Origin: Microbulbifer agarilyticus
Lineage (GTDB): Bacteria > Pseudomonadota > Gammaproteobacteria > Pseudomonadales > Cellvibrionaceae
Reading direction: 5' to 3'
Assembly (NCBI RefSeq): GCF_001999945.1
Contig: NZ_CP019650.1
Coordinates: 2,480,001-2,544,000 of the forward strand
Length of the DNA: 64,000 nucleotides
The notes beneath the pieces are model-generated. The model did no database searches and was not told where the DNA came from. It saw only the letters and a list, made by a program, of their open reading frames with translations. Below, piece by piece: positions 1 to 9,900 of the stretch. Both the position numbers and the translations under genes were made by a program. Positions within the stretch are counted from its first letter, which is position 1. The number at the start of each line of letters is the position of its first letter.

Positions 1-1101
1 AGCAACAATGTATCCGGGAGCAACTTCCAGCAAGAAGACCCGGACCAATCCATGCAACCCCGCGGGGAAGCCATCGAGGAAGACACAAGTACCGAGGACT
101 CCCTTGGTGATAATGTCGGCACCCCGATGCAGAACTATCTCAAACACCTGTATCGGCTAGACCTCCTCACACCGGAGGATGAACACACCACTACCTGTCT
201 GCTGAGGGACCTGGAAGAAAAAATCATCGCGTTGTTACAGAAGCGCGGTGTCACGCTGGTGGACTTGCGCAGCGAGGGCGTTGAGCAACGCGGTAGCACC
301 GGTGCGTACGATCACGGGCTGATCATCGCAAAAACGGATGAACTACTCGAGAAAGGCAAAATTTCTCAACGCGACCGCAGTGCGCTGCAAAACTTGATGA
401 AGAAATTCAAGGCGCAACGCAAAAAGCTGATTCAATGCAACTTGCGTCTCGTCATCGCCATCGCGAAGCGCTTCCGCAACCCTTCGGTACCCTTTATCGA
501 CCTGATCCAGGAAGGAAATGTGGGTTTAATGAAAGCGATTGAGCGTTTCAAGCCGCAGATGGGTTATCGCTTTTCCACCTATGCGTACTGGTGGATCCAG
601 CAGGAAATTCAATTGACCCTGCGGCGCAATGACGACATGGTGCGCCAACCTGCGAACGTTCAGGATGACCTACGCAACATATATCGTGCGATCAACCAGA
701 TTCGCTCGGAGGGCCTGCCCGCCTCTGACGAAAACATCGCCAAGCAGACCGGGTTAGACATTGAGCGGGTACAGAGCCTGCTGAAATTGCCCGGCCCGAC
801 CAGTTCTCTGGACGACCCTATTTCCGACGATCAGAGCAGCACTCGCCTGGACTATGCGCCGGCTGGTGAAATGTTCAATACCGACGAACTGGTATCCAAC
901 CAGGAACTGGCGCAACGACTGCGAGATGCGGTCAACAAGCTGCCTCCCAGGCAACGCACGGTGCTGAGTCTGCGCTATGGCTTGATATCGGACCGCGACT
1001 GCTCTTTCCGAGTAATAGGCGAGCAGTTGGGCCTCAGTCAAGAACGCGCAAGACAGCTCCACTCCGATGCATTACGACAACTGAAGCGCCAATGGCGCTG
1101 A
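1..1101 (+). CDS. RpoS-like group 2 sigma-70 factor (5' end outside window)
   Basis: Alternative primary-like sigma factor directing RNA polymerase to a stress or stationary-phase type regulon. The frame is open from base 1 through an internal ATG at 52, so the true start probably lies upstream. Counting from the ATG at 52, region 1.2 lies near residues 25-50, the core-binding and -10 recognition segment (NLRLVIAIAKRF, then FSTYAYWWIQQEI) near 130-190, region 3 near 210-260, and a region 4 helix-turn-helix (VIGEQLGLSQERARQLH) at the extreme C-terminus. The protein ends immediately after the HTH and lacks the tail of E. coli RpoS. About 80 residues rich in charge separate regions 1.2 and 2.1. 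It could be called RpoS- or RpoH-like; the group is clear, the orthology is not. A GC-rich hairpin follows the stop. Confidence 0.85.
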   Translation, partial: SNNVSGSNFQQEDPDQSMQPRGEAIEEDTSTEDSLGDNVGTPMQNYLKHLYRLDLLTPEDEHTTTCLLRDLEEKIIALLQKRGVTLVDLRSEGVEQRGSTGAYDHGLIIAKTDELLEKGKISQRDRSALQNLMKKFKAQRKKLIQCNLRLVIAIAKRFRNPSVPFIDLIQEGNVGLMKAIERFKPQMGYRFSTYAYWWIQQEIQLTLRRNDDMVRQPANVQDDLRNIYRAINQIRSEGLPASDENIAKQTGLDIERVQSLLKLPGPTSSLDDPISDDQSSTRLDYAPAGEMFNTDELVSNQELAQRLRDAVNKLPPRQRTVLSLRYGLISDRDCSFRVIGEQLGLSQERARQLHSDALRQLKRQWR

Positions 1102-1127
1102 GGTAGCCAAGAAACTGACCCTTGTAC

Positions 1128-1152
1128 CCACGCCCCGGAACTCGGGGCGTGG
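1128..1152 (+). terminator. GC-rich hairpin after the sigma factor gene
   Basis: CCACGCCCCG (1128-1137) pairs perfectly with CGGGGCGTGG (1143-1152) around a 5-base loop, 27 bases after the sigma factor stop. No clean T-tract follows, so it may be a weak terminator or an mRNA 3' stabiliser. It argues against starting the next gene as early as the TTG at 1122. Confidence 0.5.
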
Positions 1153-1223
1153 ACCTTGTCTTCGCAGATAATCCGGCTAACCTTGTAATACTGCCTCTAA
1201 CAGCAATAAACGGCGATTGCATT

Positions 1224-1880
1224 ATGCCCTGCTCCCCTCGTTTCCATGACTGCGACTCAGCCTGTCTGTCCGACACACAGGCCCAATACCTACGCCCTTT
1301 TTTGACAAATCGGCAATATCTCGCCGCCCTGTTTTGCGCCGCAATTCTCGGACTGCTTTCTAGCAAAGCCAACGCCGGGTTTACCGGGACAGACGGTGAC
1401 CAGGAATGGATATTTAGCGGTGGCAAGGGAATCGGCAGTGCTCTGATCCAACAACGTTCCAACGCCGGTGCCGACATGTTGGGGGCTAACTGGTCCTACC
1501 AGTTTTATGACTACCCCAGCAGTCACCGACTACAGTGGTGGGCTCAGGTCAGCTATAGCCATATGCGGATCAATCATCGAGGCGAGAAACAGAAGCAACA
1601 GATCTGGGAACTCAAACCTGTTCTGCGGTGGTACCCGCAACGGGAAGCAAAGGGAATATTTGGTGAGGTCGGAGTCGGCGCTGCCTATTTGACCGAGCGC
1701 AGCTTTGGGAATATCGATTTATCGACCAACCTAAATTTTTCCCTGCATTTTGGCTCAGGTTACACGCTGGATAACGGGCATACCCTGTCACTGCGCTACA
1801 GCCATTTCTCTAACGGCTACACCAATACCCCCAATCCGGGCTTTGACTTCGCATCCCTGAACTGGCACGCCAAATTTTGA
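1224..1880 (+). CDS. PagL-like lipid A 3-O-deacylase (acyloxyacyl hydrolase)
   Basis: Predicted outer-membrane beta-barrel enzyme that removes the 3-linked acyl chain from lipid A. From the ATG at 1224 the product is 218 residues, with a hydrophobic export segment (YLAALFCAAILGLLSSKANA) ending near residue 50. The C-terminal signature RYSHFSNG...NPGFDF matches the PagL active-site strand: His194 and Ser196 align with catalytic His126/Ser128 of Pseudomonas PagL. The position of the third catalytic residue (Glu140 in PagL) is Asp208 here by my alignment. The protein ends in Phe, typical of outer-membrane barrels. The N-terminal stretch before the signal peptide is long for the family, so a TTG or other start further inside is possible. 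The sequence is open further upstream, but the hairpin at 1128-1152 makes a longer form unlikely. Confidence 0.8.
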   Translation: MPCSPRFHDCDSACLSDTQAQYLRPFLTNRQYLAALFCAAILGLLSSKANAGFTGTDGDQEWIFSGGKGIGSALIQQRSNAGADMLGANWSYQFYDYPSSHRLQWWAQVSYSHMRINHRGEKQKQQIWELKPVLRWYPQREAKGIFGEVGVGAAYLTERSFGNIDLSTNLNFSLHFGSGYTLDNGHTLSLRYSHFSNGYTNTPNPGFDFASLNWHAKF

Positions 1881-2119
1881 GTTTCCAGGGGGCGGAACCT
1901 GTTATCCGGTGCCCGGGGGGCGATGTAAACTGGTCCTTGGAAAGCGAAACGTCATAATTTGATAAAAAATTTGTCACACAGGACAGAGACAATAACTGCA
2001 CTCTAGCACCGAGCAACACGCACGCCTGCTAAAGCGCCGTCCCGATATCGCACACATCTGCATATCTCGCTCAAACACTAAGAATCTGCGCGGCGCAAAT
2101 ACACCGGATGTATAGCCGT

Positions 2120-3166
2120 ATGATACAAACCATCTGTCACCTAATTGCCAGCCGTGAACACGGTGGGCTGGAGAAGCATGTCGCCGATCTGTCGGGTTGG
2201 CAAGCGCGCAATACCGCTGCCCGGGTTACAGTGATCGCGCACCCCCGTTATTTGCCGACTCTGGATGAGAGTGTTCAGTTTATTCCGCTCAATACTGACC
2301 GCAGCCGCCAACACCCGAATCTGGTTTGGCGACTGGCTAACGTAATTCGTAAGGGCAAATACCAGATCGTCCATGGACATGGATCAAAATCGGCACAACT
2401 ACTGGCGGCAGTACAGCCTTACACCGACAACCAACAGGTAATCACTCGCCACAATGTTCGGCACCCGCGGGACAAATTAGCCAGCGCGTTTGACGCTCGT
2501 ATTGCGATTAGTGAAAACACCGTCGCCAATTCCAGACTGACCTGGAACATCATTCCAAATGGTGTTGATATGCAGCCGCCCCGGCAAAAATATGCTTCAA
2601 TCCCAAATCCTCCAGGTGATAAACCAACGGTGCTAGTGGCCAGCCGCCTGATCAAGGCGCGCTGTCTGGATGCGTTGATCGACGCCATTGGGATGCTGCC
2701 AGATGTTCATTTAATGGTGCTCGGCGACGGACCCGAGAAAGAGAACTTACAACAACACGTGATGCGGCTGGGTGAAACAGTCGAAGGAATAGAGACCAGG
2801 GTAGAATTTTTCTCTGGCAACGGCGCTATCGGGCACTTTATGCAGGCCGCCAACCTAGTGGTGATTCCCGCGGAAGTGGAAGGTACGCCCTATACGCTTA
2901 TCGAAGCGCTACTGCATCGCCGACCAGTGCTCGCAAACCGCGCCGGGAATGCTATCGATTATCTTCCAGCGGAATACCTGCTAGACAATACACAAGCAGA
3001 GCATATCGCCGAAAAAATCAGCCACGCCCTGAACAACACACGATTACTCGACGCATTTGAGCCACTTTTTCAGAACGCTGCCGATAATTTCACGCTGGAC
3101 TCAATGGCCAAGGCGACCTGGGATGTGTACGCTAAACTCATCTCGCAAGCAGCAGTCCATCAGTAA
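2120..3166 (+). CDS. GT-B fold glycosyltransferase (family 4-like)
   Basis: Cytoplasmic sugar transferase, probably acting on a cell-surface glycan such as LPS core. The N-terminal half begins MIQTICHLIASREHGGLEKH, the glycine-containing acceptor-side loop typical of GT4 enzymes. The C-terminal Rossmann half has VLVASRLIKAR, LMVLGDGPEK and a late E-x7-E type motif (PAEVEGTPYTLIEALL), the nucleotide-sugar site. At 348 residues the length is normal. An in-frame ATG exists at 2108, but neither start has a strong ribosome site; 2120 gives the family-like N-terminus. It faces another glycosyltransferase gene on the opposite strand, 32 bases away end to end. Donor and acceptor cannot be read from sequence. 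Confidence 0.82.
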   Translation: MIQTICHLIASREHGGLEKHVADLSGWQARNTAARVTVIAHPRYLPTLDESVQFIPLNTDRSRQHPNLVWRLANVIRKGKYQIVHGHGSKSAQLLAAVQPYTDNQQVITRHNVRHPRDKLASAFDARIAISENTVANSRLTWNIIPNGVDMQPPRQKYASIPNPPGDKPTVLVASRLIKARCLDALIDAIGMLPDVHLMVLGDGPEKENLQQHVMRLGETVEGIETRVEFFSGNGAIGHFMQAANLVVIPAEVEGTPYTLIEALLHRRPVLANRAGNAIDYLPAEYLLDNTQAEHIAEKISHALNNTRLLDAFEPLFQNAADNFTLDSMAKATWDVYAKLISQAAVHQ

Positions 3167-3198
3167 GAACCTGAGCAAGCTACTTTGAGATACCCCGT

Positions 3199-4386
3199 CT
3201 AGGAAGCCCCATTCACCTGCTGGAACCAATCCACCGCACGGGCACCGGTTTCCTCAAGGCTGAATCCACTGAAGTCGATCACCTCAGGCTCGCGTAAGAT
3301 CGTCAAACAGGTTGCAACTAGGTACTTATTTAAATCGCCGCTCTCGGTAACGCTCTCGATGACGTTTTCGCTGCCAACTGCAATGCGCTCATTCAGACCT
3401 TGAGGAAAGCACTGTTGCAATACCTCGGCCCCTGGCCCACCAAGCGCTATCGCGGGACACCCCATGGCGAGCGCTTCAGAAACCACACGGCCATCGGCAT
3501 ACAACGGGTCCGCGAGTTCAAAGGTAATACGTGCGCTGGCATAGAGTTCGCGCATGTCCCTGCGCGCGCCCAAAAACACGACATACTCGGCAAGCCCCAT
3601 GGATTCCGCACGCCGCTCCAGTTCGCGAGCAAACTTTTCCTGCCCTGGTACGACCTCACCCACTACAAGGCCAAACAGATCTTCCCGCTCCTGCTTTAGC
3701 TCGGCGAGCAGCTCCAGAAATTTGTCCTGGCCTCTGCCTGGGCCGATTTCACCAGGCAACAGCAACCAGCTTCGCCCTTCGAGCTGCGGATAGTTATTGA
3801 GCAGGCGCTGCTGCCAATGTCCCGATACGGGAGCGCGCCGATCCAATTCCCGCACATTTACTCCGCGATGCAGGTGGCGCACAGTAAACAGCTTGGGCAA
3901 ATCTTCAGGGGCGGCAAGCGGTATTTCGAAGCGCCTTGACAAACGTCGAGCAAGATCCTGTGAAGCGGTAAAAACCAATTCACCGCGGGCAACGGCGCCC
4001 TTCATCCAGCCCTTTCCAAAGATCCCGCCTTGTGGCCAACTATGAAGGAAAGTAATCAGTCGCGGTCGCGCAGCCTCGGGGAGAGACTGCCAAATCTTCC
4101 ACCCATGCCAACTGCACAGGCTGTCCCGGCAAAACAACACATCGGCCTGCAAGGCCTCCAGTTGCTTTCGGAGCTTGCGATGTAGCCGTCTATCGACCAA
4201 ACCCTTGCGGTGGACAGGCAACTCAAAATGCTGGCAATTATGTAAAGTCAGGCGAGACACTAAAGCACCGCCGGAAGAAATCACCGAAGACTCATGACCC
4301 TGCCGGGCCATTTCCTGGGCAAATTCGAGGGCTTCCTGCGCTAACTTGCCGCCTTCCATCGACGGCACCACCTGAACAATTCGCAT
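3199..4386 (-). CDS. Glycosyltransferase, GT-B fold
   Basis: Second sugar transferase of this locus, 395 residues. It starts MRIVQVVPSMEGGKLAQEAL, the first beta strand and acceptor loop of GT-B enzymes. The C-terminal domain has SWLLLPGEIGPGRGQDKFLELL and a nucleotide-sugar segment near ARITFELADPLYADGRVVSEALAMGCP, where the usual conserved Glu motif is only partly kept. The ATG at 4386 has GGAG four to five bases upstream, better than the GTG at 4404. It converges with the glycosyltransferase gene ending at 3166, and the pair looks like a small LPS-core or polysaccharide locus. Substrate is not predictable. Confidence 0.8.
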   Translation of the reverse strand: MRIVQVVPSMEGGKLAQEALEFAQEMARQGHESSVISSGGALVSRLTLHNCQHFELPVHRKGLVDRRLHRKLRKQLEALQADVLFCRDSLCSWHGWKIWQSLPEAARPRLITFLHSWPQGGIFGKGWMKGAVARGELVFTASQDLARRLSRRFEIPLAAPEDLPKLFTVRHLHRGVNVRELDRRAPVSGHWQQRLLNNYPQLEGRSWLLLPGEIGPGRGQDKFLELLAELKQEREDLFGLVVGEVVPGQEKFARELERRAESMGLAEYVVFLGARRDMRELYASARITFELADPLYADGRVVSEALAMGCPAIALGGPGAEVLQQCFPQGLNERIAVGSENVIESVTESGDLNKYLVATCLTILREPEVIDFSGFSLEETGARAVDWFQQVNGAS

Positions 4387-4608
4387 GTTTCTCCATTCCC
4401 GCACATCGTTCTTTTATGTGTGATTCATTGTACCGCTGAATTATGCGCCATAACGCACAAATTTCATTTTCCCGGCGCGGTTCACAAAACGCGCGCCAAC
4501 TAATCGCACATAGCGGTACAATATCGCGAACTTAAATCACGAAGCTGGCTGGTTAAACAAAAACCAAAAAGTGGATCGGCACACAGAATAAGCAAATGGA
4601 AATAGCTT

Positions 4609-5553
4609 ATGAATAACAACTCCCCTTCCATCCGCACTCGAATTTACGCGCAACCAGTTACTCGCGTACTCTGGCGAAAAACTCTTTGGACCCTCGCAGC
4701 CCTGTTCTTGCTGCAGGCATACGCTACCCAGGCGGCTAGCGATCGTGGACTATTGCTGGAGGCCCAGAAGGATGGGCATACCGTCTATCTGTTGGGCTCC
4801 ATCCATTTGGCCGACAAGAGTTTCTATCCTTTGCGGGATGAAATTGAACGCGCCTACAAAAGCAGCGATGCCCTGGTTGTTGAAGCGGATATCCTTGCGA
4901 TGGAATCCAATGCAGCTCTGCAAATGCAGGTTATGCAAGAATCGGTTTACCCTCCTGGCCAACAACTAAAAGACAATATTTCGCCGAAAGTCTACGACCA
5001 GCTTCTGGGCTGGTTAAATCAACGACAAATCCCTGAGGCAAGTTTTAGCCGACTGCGGCCAGCCATTGCCATGATTACCCTGAGCCTGATTGAAATGCAG
5101 GCACGTGGACTCGACCCCAAAGCAGGTATCGATCGACACTTTTTGAGTCAGGCGCACCGCAACAATACTGAAATTCTGGAGCTAGAGAGTGTGCTGGGGC
5201 AGATTCAAATGCTAAACAGCCTGGACAACCCCGAGCTCTATCTACAGCAAACCCTTGAGCAACTCTCGGACATGGACGCTTTTGTACCGCGGATAACCAG
5301 TGCTTGGAAGAGTGGTGATCAGGAGAAGATCTACGACCTGGTAATCCGAGAGGGGCTGGATAAGCACCCGGAGTACGCCCCCTTATACGAGCTGTTGTTT
5401 TACAAACGTAACCGGGATATGGCAAAAAAAATACAGGATTTGAGCGGCCAGCATAACACCCTGTTTGTGGTGGTAGGTGCGGGGCATCTGGTGGGAGAAA
5501 AATCCATCACCGAATTACTGGAAAAAGACGGATTCACTGTAAAACAAATTTAA
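4609..5553 (+). CDS. TraB/GumN family exported protein
   Basis: Member of the TraB/GumN family, a putative metal-dependent protease-like fold related to Tiki proteins; the bacterial function is poorly known. Residues 20-45 form a hydrophobic export signal (LAALFLLQAYATQA). The family's hallmark GSIHLADKSFYPL lies near residues 63-75, E-A-D near 92, and the C-terminal conserved GAGHLVGEKSI near 287-297; these are the paired motifs expected to build the active site. Length 314 is normal. The ATG at 4609 follows a short in-frame stop, so no longer form exists. It stands alone between the glycosyltransferase and porin genes, all with separate spacing. Periplasmic location is likely. Confidence 0.85.
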   Translation: MNNNSPSIRTRIYAQPVTRVLWRKTLWTLAALFLLQAYATQAASDRGLLLEAQKDGHTVYLLGSIHLADKSFYPLRDEIERAYKSSDALVVEADILAMESNAALQMQVMQESVYPPGQQLKDNISPKVYDQLLGWLNQRQIPEASFSRLRPAIAMITLSLIEMQARGLDPKAGIDRHFLSQAHRNNTEILELESVLGQIQMLNSLDNPELYLQQTLEQLSDMDAFVPRITSAWKSGDQEKIYDLVIREGLDKHPEYAPLYELLFYKRNRDMAKKIQDLSGQHNTLFVVVGAGHLVGEKSITELLEKDGFTVKQI

Positions 5554-5632
5554 CCTCCTTTTAAACCTCTGGCGCACCGCTGCTTTCCTGGCCGACTAAA
5601 CTGCATCCAATTGGTTGCAAAGGAATGGCGCG

Positions 5633-6910
5633 GTGCCTAATTTCCCCACTCTCTACCCTACCAATCGTATCTCAACGGTCGCACCCTTCCTCCTAGTGGC
5701 GGGAGCATTGCTATCTGGTACAACCGCGAGCATGGCAGACGAAGCGGAAACCAAAGGTGGGCTGAAAATTACGTCTGACGATGGCAATTTTTCTGCGTCC
5801 CTCGGCGGGCGTATCCATTTTGATACCTATCTGTTTGATACCGACATCGAAGATCCAGTTAGCACCACGGATTTTCGCCGGGCTCGGATTACCCTGAAAG
5901 GCAATATCTACGACTGGAAATATGTTCTCGAACAGGATTTTGCTGGCGGCTCCACGGGGCGGGGATTTCGCGACGTCTTTATTGCGCACAAGTTTCTCAA
6001 CGGCGAGGTGCGTATTGGGCAGTTCAAGCCGTTCCGCTCTATGGCGGAAATGACCAGCTCCAACGAAATCACCATGCTCGAGCGCCCCTTCTCGAGTGCC
6101 GCAGGGCTATACGAAGGCTTCCAGTTTCAGCAAGGAATCGGCTGGACCGGAGTACTGGACTGTTTCACCCTAGGATTCATGGCATTTAACTTGCGAGACG
6201 CCGGCACTGTGCGTAACGAAGGGGTTGGCGCCGCCGGTCGTCTCGCCTGGCACCCCATCAATACGGATTACGCAACGCTCCACCTGGGCACCGCGCTGAA
6301 TTTTGAAAACCCGAATTTGGACTCCAAAGATATTACCGCCGAGGCTGACTACGCTGGGCGTCGCGGCCCAACCCAGCTAATTGCCCTCAGTCCGGGCGAT
6401 CTGGGGGATGACGTTTCAACCGTATCGTTGGAGCTGGCAGGTAGCTACGGTCCACTGTATTTTCAGTCGGAATTTGTGGTTGGCGATTACGAAGCTGACT
6501 ATTACCTTTCTGAGCTCGATTTCGAGGACGAGTTTGGGGCACCTCCTCCGTTTTTCTGCGATCCAGACCTGGGCTGCTATATCGGTGACCAGCATGTGCG
6601 TACCTGGTATATCCAGGGCAGCTGGATGATCACCGGTGAGCACAAAACCTACAGTGAAAAGCGCGGCGCATTTAATTCGGCTAGACCATCTGGCAATGGT
6701 CTCTGGGGGGGGGCCTGGGAACTCACTGCACGGTACGACACCATGCAAAATAGGGATATCTACAAGCTCGAAGCCAACAGCGCGCAAATAGGCTTGAATT
6801 ATTACGCCAATCGCAACGTGCGCGTGATGCTCAACCTTATTTTCGGTGATGACGAGTTTACTGGTGACAACACCAATCAACTGGGGCTTCGAGTACAGAT
6901 GGCGTGGTAA
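5633..6910 (+). CDS. OprO/OprP-type porin
   Basis: Outer-membrane beta-barrel channel of the phosphate-selective porin O/P family, expected to pass phosphate, polyphosphate or other anions. A GTG at 5633 preceded by AAGGA gives a signal peptide (VAPFLLVAGALLSGTTASMA). The mature N-terminus has the family pattern GGRIHFDTYLFD, then FRRARITLKGNIYDWKYVLEQDF and VRIGQFKPFRSMAEMTSS, which characterise this family. It ends in an aromatic residue (VQMAW), as barrels do. Two cysteines around residue 305 (FFCDPDLGCYIG) could form a loop disulfide. No pho box was identified upstream. Followed by a strong bidirectional terminator. Confidence 0.87.
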   Translation: MPNFPTLYPTNRISTVAPFLLVAGALLSGTTASMADEAETKGGLKITSDDGNFSASLGGRIHFDTYLFDTDIEDPVSTTDFRRARITLKGNIYDWKYVLEQDFAGGSTGRGFRDVFIAHKFLNGEVRIGQFKPFRSMAEMTSSNEITMLERPFSSAAGLYEGFQFQQGIGWTGVLDCFTLGFMAFNLRDAGTVRNEGVGAAGRLAWHPINTDYATLHLGTALNFENPNLDSKDITAEADYAGRRGPTQLIALSPGDLGDDVSTVSLELAGSYGPLYFQSEFVVGDYEADYYLSELDFEDEFGAPPPFFCDPDLGCYIGDQHVRTWYIQGSWMITGEHKTYSEKRGAFNSARPSGNGLWGGAWELTARYDTMQNRDIYKLEANSAQIGLNYYANRNVRVMLNLIFGDDEFTGDNTNQLGLRVQMAW

Positions 6911-6932
6911 AAAATTTCCGGCAATCGCAAAT

Positions 6933-6962
6933 AAAAAAGCGAGCCAATGGGCTCGCTTTTTT
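6933..6962. terminator. Bidirectional intrinsic terminator
   Basis: GCGAGCC (6939-6945) pairs with GGCTCGC (6950-6956), flanked by six A on the left and six T on the right. It lies between the porin gene stop (6910) and the oppositely oriented oxidoreductase gene stop (6981), so it serves both strands. Confidence 0.93.
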
Positions 6963-6980
6963 ATCACAAAGGCAACAGAG

Positions 6981-9900
6981 TTAACCGACCTGCTGCGCCT
7001 TGGCGGGATCAAACACCTCCACCGGTGAACCGCCCGGCACACTCGCCTGCGGATCATAGAAGCGCTGCAGCGCAATGTTACGGGCTTCGTGGGCGAGCTT
7101 TACATTTTCCTCTTTGATCAGCCCGTAACCGCGAATCTGATCGGGATAGCACAGCAGTTCGAGCGCAGCGGCGTGGTTATCGGCACTCAGGCGCCCTACT
7201 ACTTCATCGACGATCTTTTCGTACTCGGTAATTAAGCCACGCTCCATCTTGCGCTCTTCCGTGTAACCGAAGATATCGAGCACACTGCCTCGTAGGAAAC
7301 GGAGCTTGGCCAAAATGGAAAATGCCTTGTGCATCCAGCCGCCAAATTTCATTTTACGCGGACGCCCCAGGTTCTTGTCAAAGCGACTGAGTAGCGGCGG
7401 CGCCAAATTAAATTCGAGTTCGAAATCGCCGGCAAAGTTTTCCTGCAAAGACTGCGTAAAACGACCATCGCTGTACAGGCGCGCCACTTCATACTCGTCT
7501 TTGTATGCCAGCAACTTGGCGTAGTTGCGAGCAACCACCTCAGCCAGGGCTTCACTGCCCGGTACCTTGAGGATTTCCGCGGCTTTTACCTTGTCCACCA
7601 GATCGCGATAACGACGCGCCAGGGGCGCCCCCTGATAGCCCGTAAGGTGTTCCATAAGGTGCGCGACAATTTCTTCCAGCCCCTGAGGCAAAACTGTCTC
7701 TTCCTGCTGGAACAACAGGGCATCCAATGCATCACGACCTGCTGCCGCCAATCGGCCAGCCGCCAACCCCTGCAAGTTGCCTTCAACCGCAACCCCGTTA
7801 AGTCGAATGGTCTCCTCAATCGCGGCCAGCCCCAATGGAATCAGACCTTTCTGCCAGGCAAAGCCGAGCATGAAAATATTTGCCGCGAGGGTATCGCCAA
7901 GAGCCGCCTTGGTGAGCTTGTGCCCCTCAACCACGTTCAGCTCTTTTACCGCGTCTTTGATGGTATCCAGCACCGCTTGCGGTGAATGGATATCTTCACG
8001 TCCCAGAACCGAAGCTGCGGTTGGGCTCAGGTGCGTATTCACCACCGCGCGACTGAGCGTCTCGTCCAGCTTCGCCAAGCTTGCAGACAGGTTACCCGCC
8101 GCAATCAGGTCACACGCCATCAGCGCGTCCGCCCGGCCATCAGAAATCCGCACAGCCTTGAGCGACTCGGGACGGTTGGCAAAGCGTACGTGGGAATATA
8201 CCGCACCGCCTTTTTGCGCCAGTCCGGTTTGATCGAGTGTGCTGCACGCCTTGCCTTCAATATGCGCCGCCATCGCCAACAAAGCGCCAATGGTCACAAC
8301 ACCGGTACCACCAACACCGGTAACCAGCAGGTTATACGGTTCGTCCAGATCAGGCAGGTCTGGCGCAGGCAATTTTTCTGCCGCGTCAAACAGGGTATCA
8401 CCCACCCCGGCGCGCTTGTTCAACTTGCCACCTTTCACGGTGACAAATGATGGACAGAAGCCATTTACACAGGACATATCCTGGTTACAGGATGTCTGAT
8501 TAATACGACGCTTGTCGCCCAGGGGCGTAGAAACTTTTTCTACCGCAATACAGCTCGACTGAGTAACGCAATCACCGCAGCCCTCACACACCAGTTCATT
8601 GATAAACGGACGCCCTTCGGCCTTGGGTAACAGGCCACGCTTGCGCTTGCGGCGCAGCTCAGTGGCACAAGTCTGGTCGTAAATGATCACGGTACAGCCG
8701 GGCTCTTCGCGCAGCTCCTTCATGACCGCCGGCATATGGTCGCGGTGGCGAATTTCCACTTCCGCAGGGAAGCTCAGCGCGCCTTTGTACTTGTCGGTGT
8801 CGTCCATCACCAGCACAACGCGCTTGACCCCTTCTGCCAACACTTGGCGGCAGATCATATCCGGGTGCAGTTCCCCATCGTGGGGCTGGCCACCGGTCAT
8901 GGCCACGGCGTCGTTAAACAGGATCTTGTAGGTAATATTAACCTTGGCTGCGACGGAAGCGCGGATCGCCAGAATACCGGAGTGGAAGTAGGTTCCGTCT
9001 CCTAGATTTACAAATACGTGCGGTTCACTGGTAAAGGCCGCCTGGCCAATCCAGTTCACCCCCTCCGCGCCCATCTGGGTAAAGGTGAAGGTCTCACGGT
9101 CCAACCACTGGGCCATATAGTGACAGCCAATACCGGCAAGTGCTCGGCTGCCTTCCGGTACACGGGTAGAACGGTTGTGCGGGCAACCGGCACAGAACAT
9201 CGGCAGGCGGGCCACACTGGAGCCGGCCTGTGCGGAAATACGCTCGGCCAGCGCATCCAACCGCATCAGACGGTGCTTGGCGCGTTCATTGAGTTTGTCT
9301 TCACCCAGCAGATAACCGAGCACTTGTGCCACAACCGCCGGTGACAGCTCACCATACATCGGCAGCAGCGGCTTATCGTGTGCGTCGACCTTGCCGAGGA
9401 TACGCGGGAAATGCGGATCACGCAGGTGCACGTTGTACAGCTCTTCTTTCAGCTGCACTTCCATCAGGCTGCGCTTTTCTTCCAATACCAGAAGTGAGTC
9501 GAGGCCGCGGGCAAATTCCTGAATACCGGGAACATCCAGCGGATAGGTCATACCGACCTTGAGGATACGAATACCCAGCGCGCGGGCACGGGCTTCATCG
9601 ATGCCCATGTCTTCAAATGCCTGCATCAAGTCCAGATGCGCTTTACCGGCAGTTACAATACCCAGCGTCGCGTCTGGATTATCCAGCACCAGCTTGTTGA
9701 GCTGGTTGGCGCGGGCAAATGCCAGTGCTGCTGGGCGTTTGTAGCGCCACAGACGCTCTTCCTGCTCCAGCGGGTTGTCCTGCTTGCGGATATTCAGACC
9801 GCCTTGCGGGCGCTCGATTTCCGGATATTCGAAGGATACCCCCGCCGGATCCACCTCTACGGTGGAGGCGCTGTCCATGTTCTCGGCCAGGGTAATCATT

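Noticed and set aside
6416-7075. 219-codon minus-strand frame across the porin end
   Set aside because: Runs through a strong terminator and opposes the porin coding strand; no motifs.
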